This document shows positions 7,660 to 16,548 of a stretch of 39,423 nt of DNA, one piece after another; position 1 is the first letter of the stretch; every line of letters starts with the position of its first letter. The notes beneath the pieces were generated by a model that did no database searches, had not been told where the DNA came from, and saw nothing but the letters and a program-made list of their open reading frames with translations. Source of the stretch: Rhodospirillales bacterium. Its GTDB lineage: Bacteria > Pseudomonadota > Alphaproteobacteria > Acetobacterales > Acetobacteraceae. The DNA is taken from contig JANXSM010000088.1 in assembly GCA_025352665.1 (NCBI GenBank), forward strand, positions 1-39,423, in the 5' to 3' direction. The translations under genes were made by a program, and so were the position numbers.

Positions 7660-9624
7660 TCAAGCTTTCTGCGGAGTCGCGGGAAAACCGATCGCTGCCA
7701 GCGCCGCACGGGTCTCGGGTGCTGCGAGCAAAGCGCGGAAACGTACCACTGCCGGGCGGTCGCAGCGACTGTCGGGCACCACGAAGTCATAGTGTTCCGC
7801 CTGCAGCTGCAGGAAGCCGAGCCCGGACCGGGCAGCAACCGTCGCGATCGCAACACCCCAATCCGCCCGGCCCTGCGCCACGGCCGCGGCTACCCCGTTG
7901 TGCGATTTTGCCTGCGCGCTGTAGCCAGGGGGACGCGCGCCGGCGAGCAGGCGGTCGATCAGGATGCGTGTGCCGCTGCCGGCGTTGCGGTTGGCCATGA
8001 CGCAATCGGGGTCGGCGAGCACCCGCGCCATCGCCTCCGCCACGCTGCCGTTGAACCGTTCGTCACCGGGCCGGAACACCAGCCCCTGCATGCGCACGTA
8101 GCCGGGGACCAGCGTCAAACCCGGTGAGAGGAACGGCTGATTGTAAATCCCGCTTTCGCCGTCCATCAGGTGTATCGGGGCGATGTCGCATTCGCCGCGT
8201 CGCGCCGCCGCAAGGCCGCCGTGGCTGCCGACCGCAAGCACCCGGCTCGTGATTCCCTCACGGGCCAACAGGCTCACCAGCAGGTCCAGCCCCACACAAT
8301 GGCTGCCGATGATCGCCAGATCCGCCGGCTGCCGCCCGGCGTCGATCAGCTGCACGGCAACGGTGCTGCCAGCCGCCACACTCTCGACCAGCGGCTCCAC
8401 GGCGAAGAACCCGTCGGACGCTGCGAAGGCGGTGACCGCGCCGGAGCCCTTGCCGGCGGGGTAGGCCACAAGCCCGCCGTCGGCGCCATAGGCCAGCGAC
8501 ACCAGCACATATTCCATCCGCCCCCGCTCCGATGCCACGCGCACCGAAAGCGCGGCCGAGACCGTTTCCGCCCGTGCCGGATCGCGCCCGGCGAAGGCAC
8601 GGATGACGGGGGCGATGAATTCGTGAAACGTCATGATCGCCGAGGTCGGAAATCCCGGCAGGATCGCCACCGGCTTGCCTGCGGTTACCGCCAGGCACAC
8701 CGGCTTGCCGGGCTTGAGCGCCACGCCGTGCACGAGAACCCCGGGATCGCGCAGCCCGGCCACCACGCGGGCCGCGAAATCGCCCGCCCCTTTGGAAGTG
8801 CCGCCCGACAGCAGCACCATGTCTCCCTCGGCTAACGCGCGATCGAGCATCGCCTGCAAGGCTGCGGGATCGTCGGCGACGATACCGAGCATCACCGGCC
8901 GGCCGCCGAGCTCGATCACCGAGGCGGCGAGTGCGGCTGCGTTGCTGTCATACACCTGCCCGGGCCGGATCGGCTCACCCGGGGCCACGATCTCGTCGCC
9001 GGTCGAAAAAATCGCCACAAGCGGCCGCCGCCACACCGGAACCGCAGCCAGGCCGACGGCTGCGAGCATGGCGATTTCGCGGGCCCCCAGCACGCAGCCG
9101 GTGCGCAGCAGCGTTTCGCCGCTGGCGATGTCGGAGGCCGCGGCCGCCACGAAGGCGCCGGCTGTGGGCGGGCGATGGATGTCGACGGCCAGTCCATCCG
9201 CATCCTCGAACGCCTCGGTCTGCTCGACCATCACCACCGCATCGGCGCCGCGCGGCACCATGCCGCCGGTGGCGATCGGCGTGGCCCAGCCCTGGGTAAC
9301 CTCGCGCATCGGCTGGATCCCGGGCGTGAGGATCTCCGGGTTGAGACGCAGCCGCACCGGTGCCTGCTCGGTCGCGCCGGCGCAATCCTGGGCGCGCACG
9401 GCAAACCCGTCCACGCTGGCGCGATCGAAGCCGGGGGCGTCCACCGGGGCCACCAGATCCTGCGCCAGGACGCGGCCCAGGCTATCCAGCAATCCCACCA
9501 TCTCCGCCCCCAACGGCTGCAGCCGCAGGGCGGCATTGAACCGTGCCGCCGCCACATCGCGTGAGACCACGTCGAGAAACTGTTCCTGGCGCGCCGCCTG
9601 GAGCAAAGCCGCAAGATCGATCAT
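7660..9624 (-). CDS. MoeA molybdopterin molybdotransferase fused to a periplasmic-binding-like domain
   Basis: A 654-residue fusion. Residues 1 to about 400 are MoeA, which inserts molybdate into adenylylated molybdopterin: GFDRASVDGFAVRAQD at 65-80 with the conserved Asp, STGDEI at 207-212, SGGTSKGAGD at 273-282 and PGFPTSA at 323-329. From about 430 on there is a LysR-substrate/PBP-like domain (IGSHCVGLDLL, GSHGGLAAARRGECDIAP, NRNAGSGTRILIDRLL). Such MoeA-PBP fusions are known in bacteria and archaea; the second domain is thought to bind a ligand such as molybdate or cofactor, but its role here is inferred. The ATG at 9624 opens the family N-terminus and lies seven bases after the stop of the upstream MoeA paralogue, so the two are an operon. 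Confidence 0.9.
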   Translation of the reverse strand: MIDLAALLQAARQEQFLDVVSRDVAAARFNAALRLQPLGAEMVGLLDSLGRVLAQDLVAPVDAPGFDRASVDGFAVRAQDCAGATEQAPVRLRLNPEILTPGIQPMREVTQGWATPIATGGMVPRGADAVVMVEQTEAFEDADGLAVDIHRPPTAGAFVAAAASDIASGETLLRTGCVLGAREIAMLAAVGLAAVPVWRRPLVAIFSTGDEIVAPGEPIRPGQVYDSNAAALAASVIELGGRPVMLGIVADDPAALQAMLDRALAEGDMVLLSGGTSKGAGDFAARVVAGLRDPGVLVHGVALKPGKPVCLAVTAGKPVAILPGFPTSAIMTFHEFIAPVIRAFAGRDPARAETVSAALSVRVASERGRMEYVLVSLAYGADGGLVAYPAGKGSGAVTAFAASDGFFAVEPLVESVAAGSTVAVQLIDAGRQPADLAIIGSHCVGLDLLVSLLAREGITSRVLAVGSHGGLAAARRGECDIAPIHLMDGESGIYNQPFLSPGLTLVPGYVRMQGLVFRPGDERFNGSVAEAMARVLADPDCVMANRNAGSGTRILIDRLLAGARPPGYSAQAKSHNGVAAAVAQGRADWGVAIATVAARSGLGFLQLQAEHYDFVVPDSRCDRPAVVRFRALLAAPETRAALAAIGFPATPQKA

Positions 9625-9631
9625 CGCAGGT

Positions 9632-10627
9632 CTATGCCGCGAACGCGTGCACCGTGACCAGATCGCCGGCCGCAAACCCCTCCCGCGTTGCGGGCACGAG
9701 TACGTAGCCATCGGCCCGCGACAGCGCTGCCGCCCCGCCGGTCTCCACCCCCGGCAGCGGCGTGGCGCCGGCTTCGGACAGGCGCACCAGCACGACGTCG
9801 GTCAGCCCGATGGCGGAGACGATCTTGCCGAGCAGCTTCACCGCCGGGGCCTCCGGCAGCAATCCGAAGCCGGCATGGCCGCGGATCAGCCGCGCCGCCA
9901 GCAGCTCATAGGTCAGGGTGAACCCCAGCCAGTCCCGCGGCAGCCGCAGCACCAGCCGCTTGCGCCGCCGACCGAAGCACACCGCCTCGCCAGCGGGGCG
10001 CAGCGCCAGACCTTGGATTTCCCAGCTGTCGGCCGTGGTTGGGCGGGTGGTTAAGATCACGTCCGCCTGGCTGGCGGGTTTGGTTTCGCAAAGGTCGCGC
10101 GACAGCAACGCCTGCGCGAGGCCGTCGAGCCGGGGATCGATATCGACATGCACGGCCAGGCCGTAGCGCACCACCACCGTGCCGACCTCGAGCTCGCTGA
10201 GCAGCGCCACGTCCTGCGGGCGCAGCCGGTGCCCGGCGGGGAAGATCAGCGCGCCGCGCTTCAGCTGGCTTGCCGCGCGGGCCACGCCTTCGCCGACCGC
10301 CGCCGCCTCCAGCGCGCAGCCGTGTTCCAGCAGATCCGCCGCCAGCACCGCGTCCGTGCCAGGCGGCATCGTGTCGCCGGATGCCACCGGGATGGCTGCG
10401 ACCGGCTGCGGGTTGTAGGGACCGGCGCCTTCGGTGTCTTCGGCGCGCAGGGCGAAACCGTCGAGCGTGGCCCGATCATTCGGCGGCAGCGCATGGCCGG
10501 CACGCAACTCCATCAGCAGCGCGCGGCCGACCGCCCGGCTCGGCGGGACATTGGTGGTGGCGATCGGGAAGGACAGCCGGTCGAGCCAAGTGATCGCTTG
10601 GTCCAGCGAGGCGCGTTCTCCGTTCAA
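9632..10627 (-). CDS. Shortened MoeA-like protein
   Basis: A 331-residue MoeA relative (typical length about 400). The N-terminal region is recognisable: PPNDRATLDGFALRAEDTEG, then MPPGTDAVL and FPAGHRLRPQDVALLSELEV. The MogA-like central domain is eroded: no TGDE and no SGGVSxGDxD motif, and the PGNPVSA loop is replaced by LPRDWLGFTLTYELL. It probably cannot carry out the full molybdotransferase reaction and may act as a scaffold or regulator of its fused neighbour. The start is TTG at 10627, chosen because GGGAGG lies six bases upstream; the longer frame to 10768 has no family similarity. It forms an operon with the MoeA fusion. Confidence 0.75.
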   Translation of the reverse strand: MNGERASLDQAITWLDRLSFPIATTNVPPSRAVGRALLMELRAGHALPPNDRATLDGFALRAEDTEGAGPYNPQPVAAIPVASGDTMPPGTDAVLAADLLEHGCALEAAAVGEGVARAASQLKRGALIFPAGHRLRPQDVALLSELEVGTVVVRYGLAVHVDIDPRLDGLAQALLSRDLCETKPASQADVILTTRPTTADSWEIQGLALRPAGEAVCFGRRRKRLVLRLPRDWLGFTLTYELLAARLIRGHAGFGLLPEAPAVKLLGKIVSAIGLTDVVLVRLSEAGATPLPGVETGGAAALSRADGYVLVPATREGFAAGDLVTVHAFAA

Positions 10628-10664
10628 TGTCGGCCTCCCGGTAAACCTATGCCCATCATGCGGA

Positions 10665-10937
10665 TCAGCCGAAGGCGCCGACCTCATACGCGATCGCGGC
10701 TCCAATCTCGCGCATCGTGGCGAACAGATGCAATATAGGGGAAAAGATCTCGCGATGCTCGCGCGCATAGGCCACGGAGATGGCCCCGATCGCCTGGACA
10801 GGTTGGCGGCGAAGATAAGCTATCCCGCGGTTGCAGGGCCCGCCCGCGCCACCGAAAGCCGCATCGCCCGATTGGCGAAGGTGGCATCGCACAGCTGGGC
10901 GATCAGGGCCGCGATCCGCGTGGCCGTTGGCGAACAT
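10665..10937 (-). pseudogene. Remnant of a transcriptional regulator (IclR-like C-terminus?)
   Basis: The last 50 codons read AIGAISVAYAREHREIFSPI followed by LHLFATMREIGAAIAYEVGA, which looks like the closing strand and helix of a small-molecule-binding regulator domain such as IclR. Upstream the sense switches frame: about 10815-10945 gives IAALIAQLCDATFANRAMRL in another frame ending at a TAG. No helix-turn-helix is left. I therefore read it as a truncated, frame-shifted gene. It lies 37 bases before moeA-like in the same direction and ends on the other side at repeat copy C. The family call is tentative. Confidence 0.35.
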
Positions 10938-10969
10938 GGGCGCACCAAATATAGCATCCGATGCTGGGA

Positions 10970-11075
10970 TAGAACGTGATGACCGAAGGTGGGATCACCG
11001 AAAGGTCTGAATCATGCGATAAAACAAAAGGCTAGAACGGGATTACGTCGCCTATCAGACGTCATCCCGCTCTAG
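10970..11075 (+). repeat. Palindromic intergenic element, copy C (best-preserved)
   Basis: A 106-bp copy. Left half: TAGAACGTGATGACCGAAGG, then ATCATGCGATAAAACAAAAGG. Right half is a hairpin: CTAGAACGGGATTACGTC, loop GCCTATCA, GACGTCATCCCGCTCTAG (16 of 18 pairs). Ends are inverted repeats (TAGAACGTGATGAC / GTCATCCCGCTCTA, 12 of 14). No coding capacity. It fills the space between the regulator remnant and the aldolase-like gene; the rest of 10938-11129 shows nothing else. Confidence 0.85.
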
Positions 11076-11129
11076 GTCGGTCACTGGCGTCGTCTTCCAG
11101 ACTGGCCCCGACGGGTTTAGGATATCGTT

Positions 11130-12257
11130 ATGAAAATTCACAACGGCTTCGAAACCATTGGCAGCGATACCCTGGGCGACCGCGCGGCCTTGCGGGCCGG
11201 CTGCCATCGCTTTCTGTCCGGCCACGGCCGCAGCACCGCACGGGCTTGGACGGAACGCCTGGCGGCATCGCCGTATCTGGGCCTGGCGCTCGACGAATAC
11301 AGCGATGGCCCTGCGATCGCCCTGCTGGAAAGCCGGGTTGCCGACCTGCTGGGCAAACCCGCCGCCCTGTGGTTCCCCAAGGGCATCACGGCGCAGCAGG
11401 CAGCCTTGCTGGTTCATGCCGCCAACACCGGGAAACGCGCGGTGGCGCTGCATCCCCAAAGCCACCTGGCCATCGATGAGCAGGACGCGCTCGATCGCCT
11501 CGCAGGGCTGTTGCCCGTGCGCATTGGCCTCGATCATCGCCCGTTCACATTGCAGGACCTCCAGGCGGTGGCCGAGCCGCTGGCAGCCGTGACCGTGGAA
11601 CTGCCGCTGCGTCGCGCGGCCTTTCAGGCGCCTGTCTGGAAGGATCTGGTTGCACTTTCGACCTGGGCGCGCGACCGGGGCACGCCGTTTCACATCGACG
11701 GCGCGCGTATCTGGGAAGTGGCGCCGTGGTATGGCCGGTCGCTGGCTGAAATAGCGGCGTTGTCCAACACGATCTATGTTTCGTTCTACAAAGGGCTCGG
11801 TGGCCTTGGCGGCTGCGTGCTGGCCGGGCCCGAGGCGTTCATCCAGGCGGCCCGGCCGTGGCGGAACCGCTATGGGGGCGACCTCGCGGTGGCGTTCCCG
11901 TTTATTGTGACGGCGTTGGACGGGCTTGCCGAATATCTGCCGCGCATGGGCGACTATCACAGGCACGCCTGTGCCATCGCGCAGGCGCTCGTGGGCGTCG
12001 GTCTGGCGGCCAATCCGGCGGTGCCGCATGGCAATTCGTTTCAGGTGCATTTCCCGGTGTGCGCCGCAGCGCTGACCGCTGCCGCGCATGATGTCGCGCG
12101 TCGGCGCGGCTTCTGGCTGTTCGGGCGGGTTCTTGAGGCTGCCTTGCCCGACCGCTGCTACGCCGAGATTGCGGTTGGCGAGGCGACGATGGGCTGGCGT
12201 CCGGATGAAGTGGCAGCGCTGCTCTCAACCTTGAGCGGGACCACGGCCAACCGCTAG
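11130..12257 (+). CDS. Threonine-aldolase-like PLP lyase (beta-eliminating lyase family)
   Basis: A 375-residue fold-type I PLP enzyme. FHIDGARIWEVAPWYG near 187-202 carries the Asp that holds the PLP ring nitrogen (Asp190), and SFYKGLGGLGG holds the Schiff-base Lys221; both match low-specificity L-threonine aldolases. Family members cleave L-threonine or allo-threonine to glycine and acetaldehyde, but related lyases act on other beta-hydroxy amino acids, and the N-terminal 40 residues are less typical. The start ATG at 11130 has TTTAGGA about eight bases upstream. The TAG stop belongs to repeat copy D. It stands alone on the plus strand with repeats on both sides. Confidence 0.82.
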   Translation: MKIHNGFETIGSDTLGDRAALRAGCHRFLSGHGRSTARAWTERLAASPYLGLALDEYSDGPAIALLESRVADLLGKPAALWFPKGITAQQAALLVHAANTGKRAVALHPQSHLAIDEQDALDRLAGLLPVRIGLDHRPFTLQDLQAVAEPLAAVTVELPLRRAAFQAPVWKDLVALSTWARDRGTPFHIDGARIWEVAPWYGRSLAEIAALSNTIYVSFYKGLGGLGGCVLAGPEAFIQAARPWRNRYGGDLAVAFPFIVTALDGLAEYLPRMGDYHRHACAIAQALVGVGLAANPAVPHGNSFQVHFPVCAAALTAAAHDVARRRGFWLFGRVLEAALPDRCYAEIAVGEATMGWRPDEVAALLSTLSGTTANR

Positions 12258-12297
12258 AGCGTGATGACGTCTGATTGGCGACGTCATCACGCTTTAA
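12255..12297 (-). repeat. Palindromic element, copy D (solo hairpin module)
   Basis: Only the hairpin half of the family: a perfect 14-bp stem AGCGTGATGACGTC (12258-12271) / GACGTCATCACGCT (12280-12293), loop TGATTGGC, which is the reverse complement of the copy C loop with one change. It is therefore inverted relative to C. Its first bases are the stop codon of the aldolase-like gene. It may also serve as a terminator, though no T-run follows. Confidence 0.8.
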
Positions 12298-12327
12298 GAG
12301 CCGAGATCGCCGCCGGGCTTGGCTCGG

Positions 12328-12352
12328 CCCTTGGCGGTCGCACCGCCAAGGG
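12328..12352. terminator. GC-rich hairpin between convergent genes
   Basis: A perfect 11-bp stem CCCTTGGCGGT / ACCGCCAAGGG with a three-base loop lies between the aldolase-like gene and the convergent GH13 gene. No T-run is seen on either side, so termination by it alone is uncertain. The remaining 12353-12404 holds no gene. Confidence 0.4.
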
Positions 12353-12404
12353 CGATCTGCGTCAGCAGCAGGTCTGCCTCATCCTCCTCGGTATGGGTCG
12401 CGTG

Positions 12405-14468
12405 TCATGGCCGCACCAGGCTGACGATGCGCCACGATGCACCTTCGTAAGGTTGCAGTTCTATTGTTAGATCTCCCGTTTCGGTGAAGTCGCCGATCAC
12501 GGCCTCCCCGAGCATGTCGACGAGCGGGCCGGGGGCGACCTTGGGCAGGTGCAGCACCTCGCTGATCGGGTTGGCACTGAAGTTCAGCAAGGTGATCTGC
12601 GTGCCGCGCGTGTCGGGCAGTTCATGCACCATCGCGAGCAGGCCGGGCGACTGCACGGCGGGGATCGCGATCTGCCGGGCCAGCGCGAGCCCGTACGCCT
12701 GGCGCACCGACAGAAGCTGCTTGAGCTTCGTCGCGAAGCTGTCCGGCTGCTGCAGCTGCTCCGCCAGGGAGCCGTAGAGCATGCGCGCCCGCGGCAGACC
12801 TTCGGAGGACATGGTGCTGTCTGGGCTGGAGTTGGTCAGGTCGTAGGCGCCACGTGAGATCCAGCGTGAGTCGCCGTCGCTCATCATGTGCACCACAGCG
12901 TCCGGCGGCAGTGGCAAGGCCCCCACCAGATCCCAACCGGAGAGGGCGAACACGCCTGGCTGGAAGCTGTTGAACATGGCCAGGAGCAGATGGATTCTCT
13001 GAATGAGTGCCTTTTGTTCGTCGGTGATGGCGTCGAGATCGCTGATCCCGAGTGCCGCCGTGATGATGCTGACGGTGGTGCAAGCGACGCCATTGGTGAC
13101 AAAGCGCAAATTGTACGGAGCGTTCTCGCCGGTTAGTTTGGCATACATCGTCTCACGGATATGGCTGCGCAACAGGCGGCCCTGCCAGGTTTGGCCTTGG
13201 AAGGTGTAGATGTCGTTGGCGTGCAGCGTCCAGAAATGCACGAGTTCCAGGGTCAGCTCGTCGTGGTTCTGCAGCGCGTGGACGAGGCTTGCGGGATCGA
13301 TGCCGTATTCATGCACCATGTTCAGCATCAGGCGCAGGAACTCGGTATCGCCGGTGAGAATGGCATGCTGGTAGGCCGGGCGGCTGATGAAATCGTAGGA
13401 CAGGTCTGCCCCTCCGCGCGACATGGCGGCGATGTCATCGACCGTGAGGTTGAGTTCCTGAAAGCTGAACCCGCCTGCCTTGCGGATCATGCCTGCCAGC
13501 AGCTGGTTGCCCACCATCGACAGTGGGTGGCTCTCCGACCAGGCGACGCCGCTGCCGCGCCGTTCCACGCCCAGGAAGCCGTTGGCATCAAGCCGCAGCC
13601 CCGCGGCTCCGAGCACGTCGAGCGAATGTAGGGCATCGCCGATGATCATCTGCTGGGCCGCGAAGGTGGGATCGAGCCAGTTGAGCGAGGGTTGGCCTTC
13701 CTTGAAGTAATGCAGATACACCCAGCGGCGCATCACGCCATCGACGCCTCGGATCGGGCCCGTGGCGCTCCAGTCGGTCTCCTTTACCCCGGGTTCAAAG
13801 AAGATCACGCGCTGCAAGGCGCCGACGATGTAGTTCTTGTTGGCCAGCGTCTCGACGGTGCCAGGTGCCAAATTGGCCGCGTCATGGCCTTCCCGCAGGG
13901 CGGGCAGCAGCTCCCAGTCCTCCGGCCGGATCTCCACCATGTGGTAGATGCCCGGATAATCCTCGAAAGCCATTTCGGCGAGGCGGAAGTCTGGCCCTTT
14001 GCCGGTATGGGCGGGCACCACGTCGTCGATCACAACCGCGTTGAACGCGGCCGCCATCCGGGTCATGGCGATGTATTCGTCCTGCGTGCCGAACTTGGGG
14101 TCGATGTCCAGACCGATACGGTCGAAATTGCCATCGATGGTGGGGGTGAAGTTTTGTCCGCGCAGGCCGCCGGCACGTTTTATCGGGCCGGTGTGGATGC
14201 CTTGTACCCCGATGGAGGACAGGGCGCGCCACAGATCCTGCTGTCCCAACGACGCCAGCACTGACTGGTCGGGCCCGGTGATCAGTGAGGGTGGGTAGGT
14301 GGTCATCCAGACCGAGGCAATGCCTGCCGCGGCCCGCGGCCGAGCTTCGGCGAAAGGTCGCTGCCACATCCGCCCCTGGCCCGAATATTTACGCGCGCGC
14401 AGCCGGGCGATGTGCAGCATCGAGCGCTCCACCAGCCATTCGACATCGTCCGTCTCGGTATCGGCCAT
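12405..14468 (-). CDS. GH13 alpha-amylase-family enzyme (trehalose-synthase-like)
   Basis: A 687-residue glycoside hydrolase family 13 protein. The barrel motifs are present: [11 protein letters not shown] near 146-156, nucleophile Asp294 in GLRLDANG, acid/base Glu338 in SFQELNLT, and NHDE at 401-404. The C-terminal beta domain (about 600-687) carries [14 protein letters not shown]. Length and layout resemble maltose glucosyltransferase (trehalose synthase), which rearranges maltose to trehalose, but the conserved regions differ enough that another alpha-glucan transferase is possible. No signal peptide, so it acts in the cytoplasm. ATG at 14468 with GGAG about nine bases upstream. No sugar transporter lies next to it. 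Confidence 0.78.
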   Translation of the reverse strand: MADTETDDVEWLVERSMLHIARLRARKYSGQGRMWQRPFAEARPRAAAGIASVWMTTYPPSLITGPDQSVLASLGQQDLWRALSSIGVQGIHTGPIKRAGGLRGQNFTPTIDGNFDRIGLDIDPKFGTQDEYIAMTRMAAAFNAVVIDDVVPAHTGKGPDFRLAEMAFEDYPGIYHMVEIRPEDWELLPALREGHDAANLAPGTVETLANKNYIVGALQRVIFFEPGVKETDWSATGPIRGVDGVMRRWVYLHYFKEGQPSLNWLDPTFAAQQMIIGDALHSLDVLGAAGLRLDANGFLGVERRGSGVAWSESHPLSMVGNQLLAGMIRKAGGFSFQELNLTVDDIAAMSRGGADLSYDFISRPAYQHAILTGDTEFLRLMLNMVHEYGIDPASLVHALQNHDELTLELVHFWTLHANDIYTFQGQTWQGRLLRSHIRETMYAKLTGENAPYNLRFVTNGVACTTVSIITAALGISDLDAITDEQKALIQRIHLLLAMFNSFQPGVFALSGWDLVGALPLPPDAVVHMMSDGDSRWISRGAYDLTNSSPDSTMSSEGLPRARMLYGSLAEQLQQPDSFATKLKQLLSVRQAYGLALARQIAIPAVQSPGLLAMVHELPDTRGTQITLLNFSANPISEVLHLPKVAPGPLVDMLGEAVIGDFTETGDLTIELQPYEGASWRIVSLVRP

Positions 14469-14612
14469 GCTTCATCCACTCCAGGATCCTGCGATCGGAA
14501 CGAGGCAGGCCGGGCAGAGTTGCCCCGATAATGCATATCACTGGCGCACAGGCGGTTGCGCTGTCTCTGTGCCGCGCGCAGGCTCTGGCATCACCCAGTT
14601 CGCGAGAGCCGC

Positions 14613-15806
14613 ATGTCCGCCACTTTGATGTCTCAGATCCTGCCGCACCATCGCGCACTCACCGCAATCCGGCGCGACATTCATGCCCATCCCGAAATGG
14701 GGCTGGAGGAGGTTCGCACCGCGGCCCTGGTGGCGGCCAAGCTGCGTGAATGGGGCATTGAAGTGACCGAGGGCGTTGGCGGCACCGGTGTGGTCGGCAC
14801 CATCAGGGGAAGGTTGCCGGGCCAGCGCGCGATCGGCCTGCGTGCGGACATGGACGCCTTGGCCATTGTCGAACAGACCGGGGCCGCCCACGCGTCGACC
14901 ACGCACGGCACCATGCATGCCTGCGGCCATGACGGGCACACGACGATGCTGCTCGGCGCCGCTCGCCACCTGGCCGAGCACCGCGATTTCAGCGGCACGG
15001 TGCAGCTCATCTTTCAGCCGGCGGAGGAGGGCAGGGGTGGTGCCAAGAAGATGCTAGCCGACGGGCTGATGGAGCGTTTTCCGGTCGATGCCATTTACGG
15101 CATGCACAACATGCCGGGCATTCCGGTCGGCAAATTCGCCATTCGCACCGGCCCGTTCCTGGCCGGCACCTCACGCTGGAATGTGGTGTTCCGCGGCAAT
15201 GGCGGCCATGGCGGCGCCTCGCCGCATCTGGCCGCCGATCTTTCGGTGGTGCAGGCGCATTTTGTGCTGGGGCTTCAAACGATCGTCGGCCGCAACGTGC
15301 CGCCGCTGGAAACGGCCGTCATCTCCGTCGGCCACATCGCAGGGGGAGCGTCACAATCGCTGAACGTGATGCCGTCAGAGCTTGCCATCGGCGGCACCGC
15401 GCGCTGCTTCACCCCGGCAACGCAGGAGATCATCGGCCGCCGCATGGGCGAACTGGCGCAGGCTATGGCTGCCATGCATGGGGCCTCGGCGGAATTCTCG
15501 ATCGAGTGGGGCACCACACCTTTGGTCAATCACCCCGAGCAGACCGTCGTTGCGGCCGCGGCCGCCCAGGCGTTGGTGGGTGAGGCGGACGTGAACACCA
15601 ATGCCGGCGCCATCACCGGCGGTGAGGATTTCGCCTTCATGCTTGAGGCCAAGCCCGGCTCGTTCATCTTCATCGGCAACGGTGTTGCCGACGACGGCAG
15701 CTTTCATTCCGTGCACACGCCGAAATATGATTTCAATGACGAAATTATCCCGCTCGGCGTCGCCTGGTGGATCAAGGTCGTCGAGCAGGAACTCAGCCTC
15801 GGCTGA
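14613..15806 (+). CDS. M20-family amidohydrolase (hippurate/N-acyl amino acid hydrolase-like)
   Basis: A 397-residue zinc amidohydrolase. Metal ligands are in HACGHDGHT at 102-110, the catalytic Glu pair in QPAEEGRGG at 136-144, with GMHNMPG and [10 protein letters not shown] (dimerisation domain) following. RADMDAL at 78-83 is the usual family strand. Such enzymes remove acyl groups from N-acyl amino acids, hippurate or indole-acetyl conjugates in the cytoplasm; the substrate cannot be told from sequence. The ATG at 14613 was chosen (GAGAG upstream, normal N-terminus [10 protein letters not shown] soon after); an ATG five codons later is also possible. It is convergent with the RutB-like remnant, and a minus-strand open frame overlaps its end by 14 bases. 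Confidence 0.9.
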   Translation: MSATLMSQILPHHRALTAIRRDIHAHPEMGLEEVRTAALVAAKLREWGIEVTEGVGGTGVVGTIRGRLPGQRAIGLRADMDALAIVEQTGAAHASTTHGTMHACGHDGHTTMLLGAARHLAEHRDFSGTVQLIFQPAEEGRGGAKKMLADGLMERFPVDAIYGMHNMPGIPVGKFAIRTGPFLAGTSRWNVVFRGNGGHGGASPHLAADLSVVQAHFVLGLQTIVGRNVPPLETAVISVGHIAGGASQSLNVMPSELAIGGTARCFTPATQEIIGRRMGELAQAMAAMHGASAEFSIEWGTTPLVNHPEQTVVAAAAAQALVGEADVNTNAGAITGGEDFAFMLEAKPGSFIFIGNGVADDGSFHSVHTPKYDFNDEIIPLGVAWWIKVVEQELSLG

Positions 15807-15887
15807 AGAATGCGGCGACCGCCCGGTTGAACAGGCGCGGCTCGGTGATATCGCAGCCGTGCTCCTGGATGTGATGTCCGTCTTGCG

Positions 15888-16543
15888 GACGGCGCCACAG
15901 AAATCGGCAGCGGTTGAGACCCAGCCGAAAAGGCCTCGATGTTGTAGAGCGACGCCGCCTGGATTTCGGCAGGGCCGGCCTGGGGGGTGGCGTCGGCCAG
16001 CACGATGCCGAAATATTCAAGGGGGAACCCGCCCCGCAGGGTGGATTCCACGCAGACGTTGGTGGCGATGCCCGTGAACACCAGCGTGCGGATGCCGCGG
16101 CTCCGCAGCATGCTGTCGAGATTGGTGTTGTAGAAGGCATTGTAACGGGTTTTGCCGATGACGATGTCGCCCGGCTGCGGCTTGAGGGCGTCGACCAGCG
16201 CATAGTCCCAGCCGCTGCGGGCGAGCTGGCTGCCTTCGAGCTACGGGTGGGCGCGCATTGTTTTGAGCGCGTTGGACTTATGCCAGTTGGGCGAACCGGG
16301 GCCGCCGGCCTCGGTGTAGGCAGGGTCCCAGCCGTTCTGGAGGAACACGATCTGGATGCCGGCTTCGCGCGCGGCTGCGATCGCCGCCTGGATTTGCGTG
16401 ATCACGGTGGCGGCCCCCTCGATGCTGAAGTCGGCGAGATCGAGATAGCCGCCCGGCGAGGCATAGGCGTTCTGCATGCCCACCACGGTCAGGGCGGACT
16501 CTGCGGGGTTGAGCCGGACCGGTTCGGCGCGCGCGGGCAGCAT
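15888..16543 (-). pseudogene. Decayed isochorismatase-family hydrolase (RutB-like)
   Basis: The ATG at 16543 opens a cysteine-hydrolase sequence: [18 protein letters not shown] with the catalytic Asp position altered from D to G-M-Q context, then [17 protein letters not shown] and [19 protein letters not shown] at 16243-16241 interrupts it where RutB has Glu. In the same frame it continues as [20 protein letters not shown] and [17 protein letters not shown] (active-site Cys region), then a lost T at about 15928-15931 breaks [16 protein letters not shown]. The RutB family hydrolyses ureidoacrylate or biuret-like amides. It is the last gene of the minus operon, five bases behind the amidohydrolase, so the pathway's terminal carbamoyl-removing step is probably lost or done elsewhere. 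Confidence 0.82.
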
Positions 16544-16548
16544 CTGAA

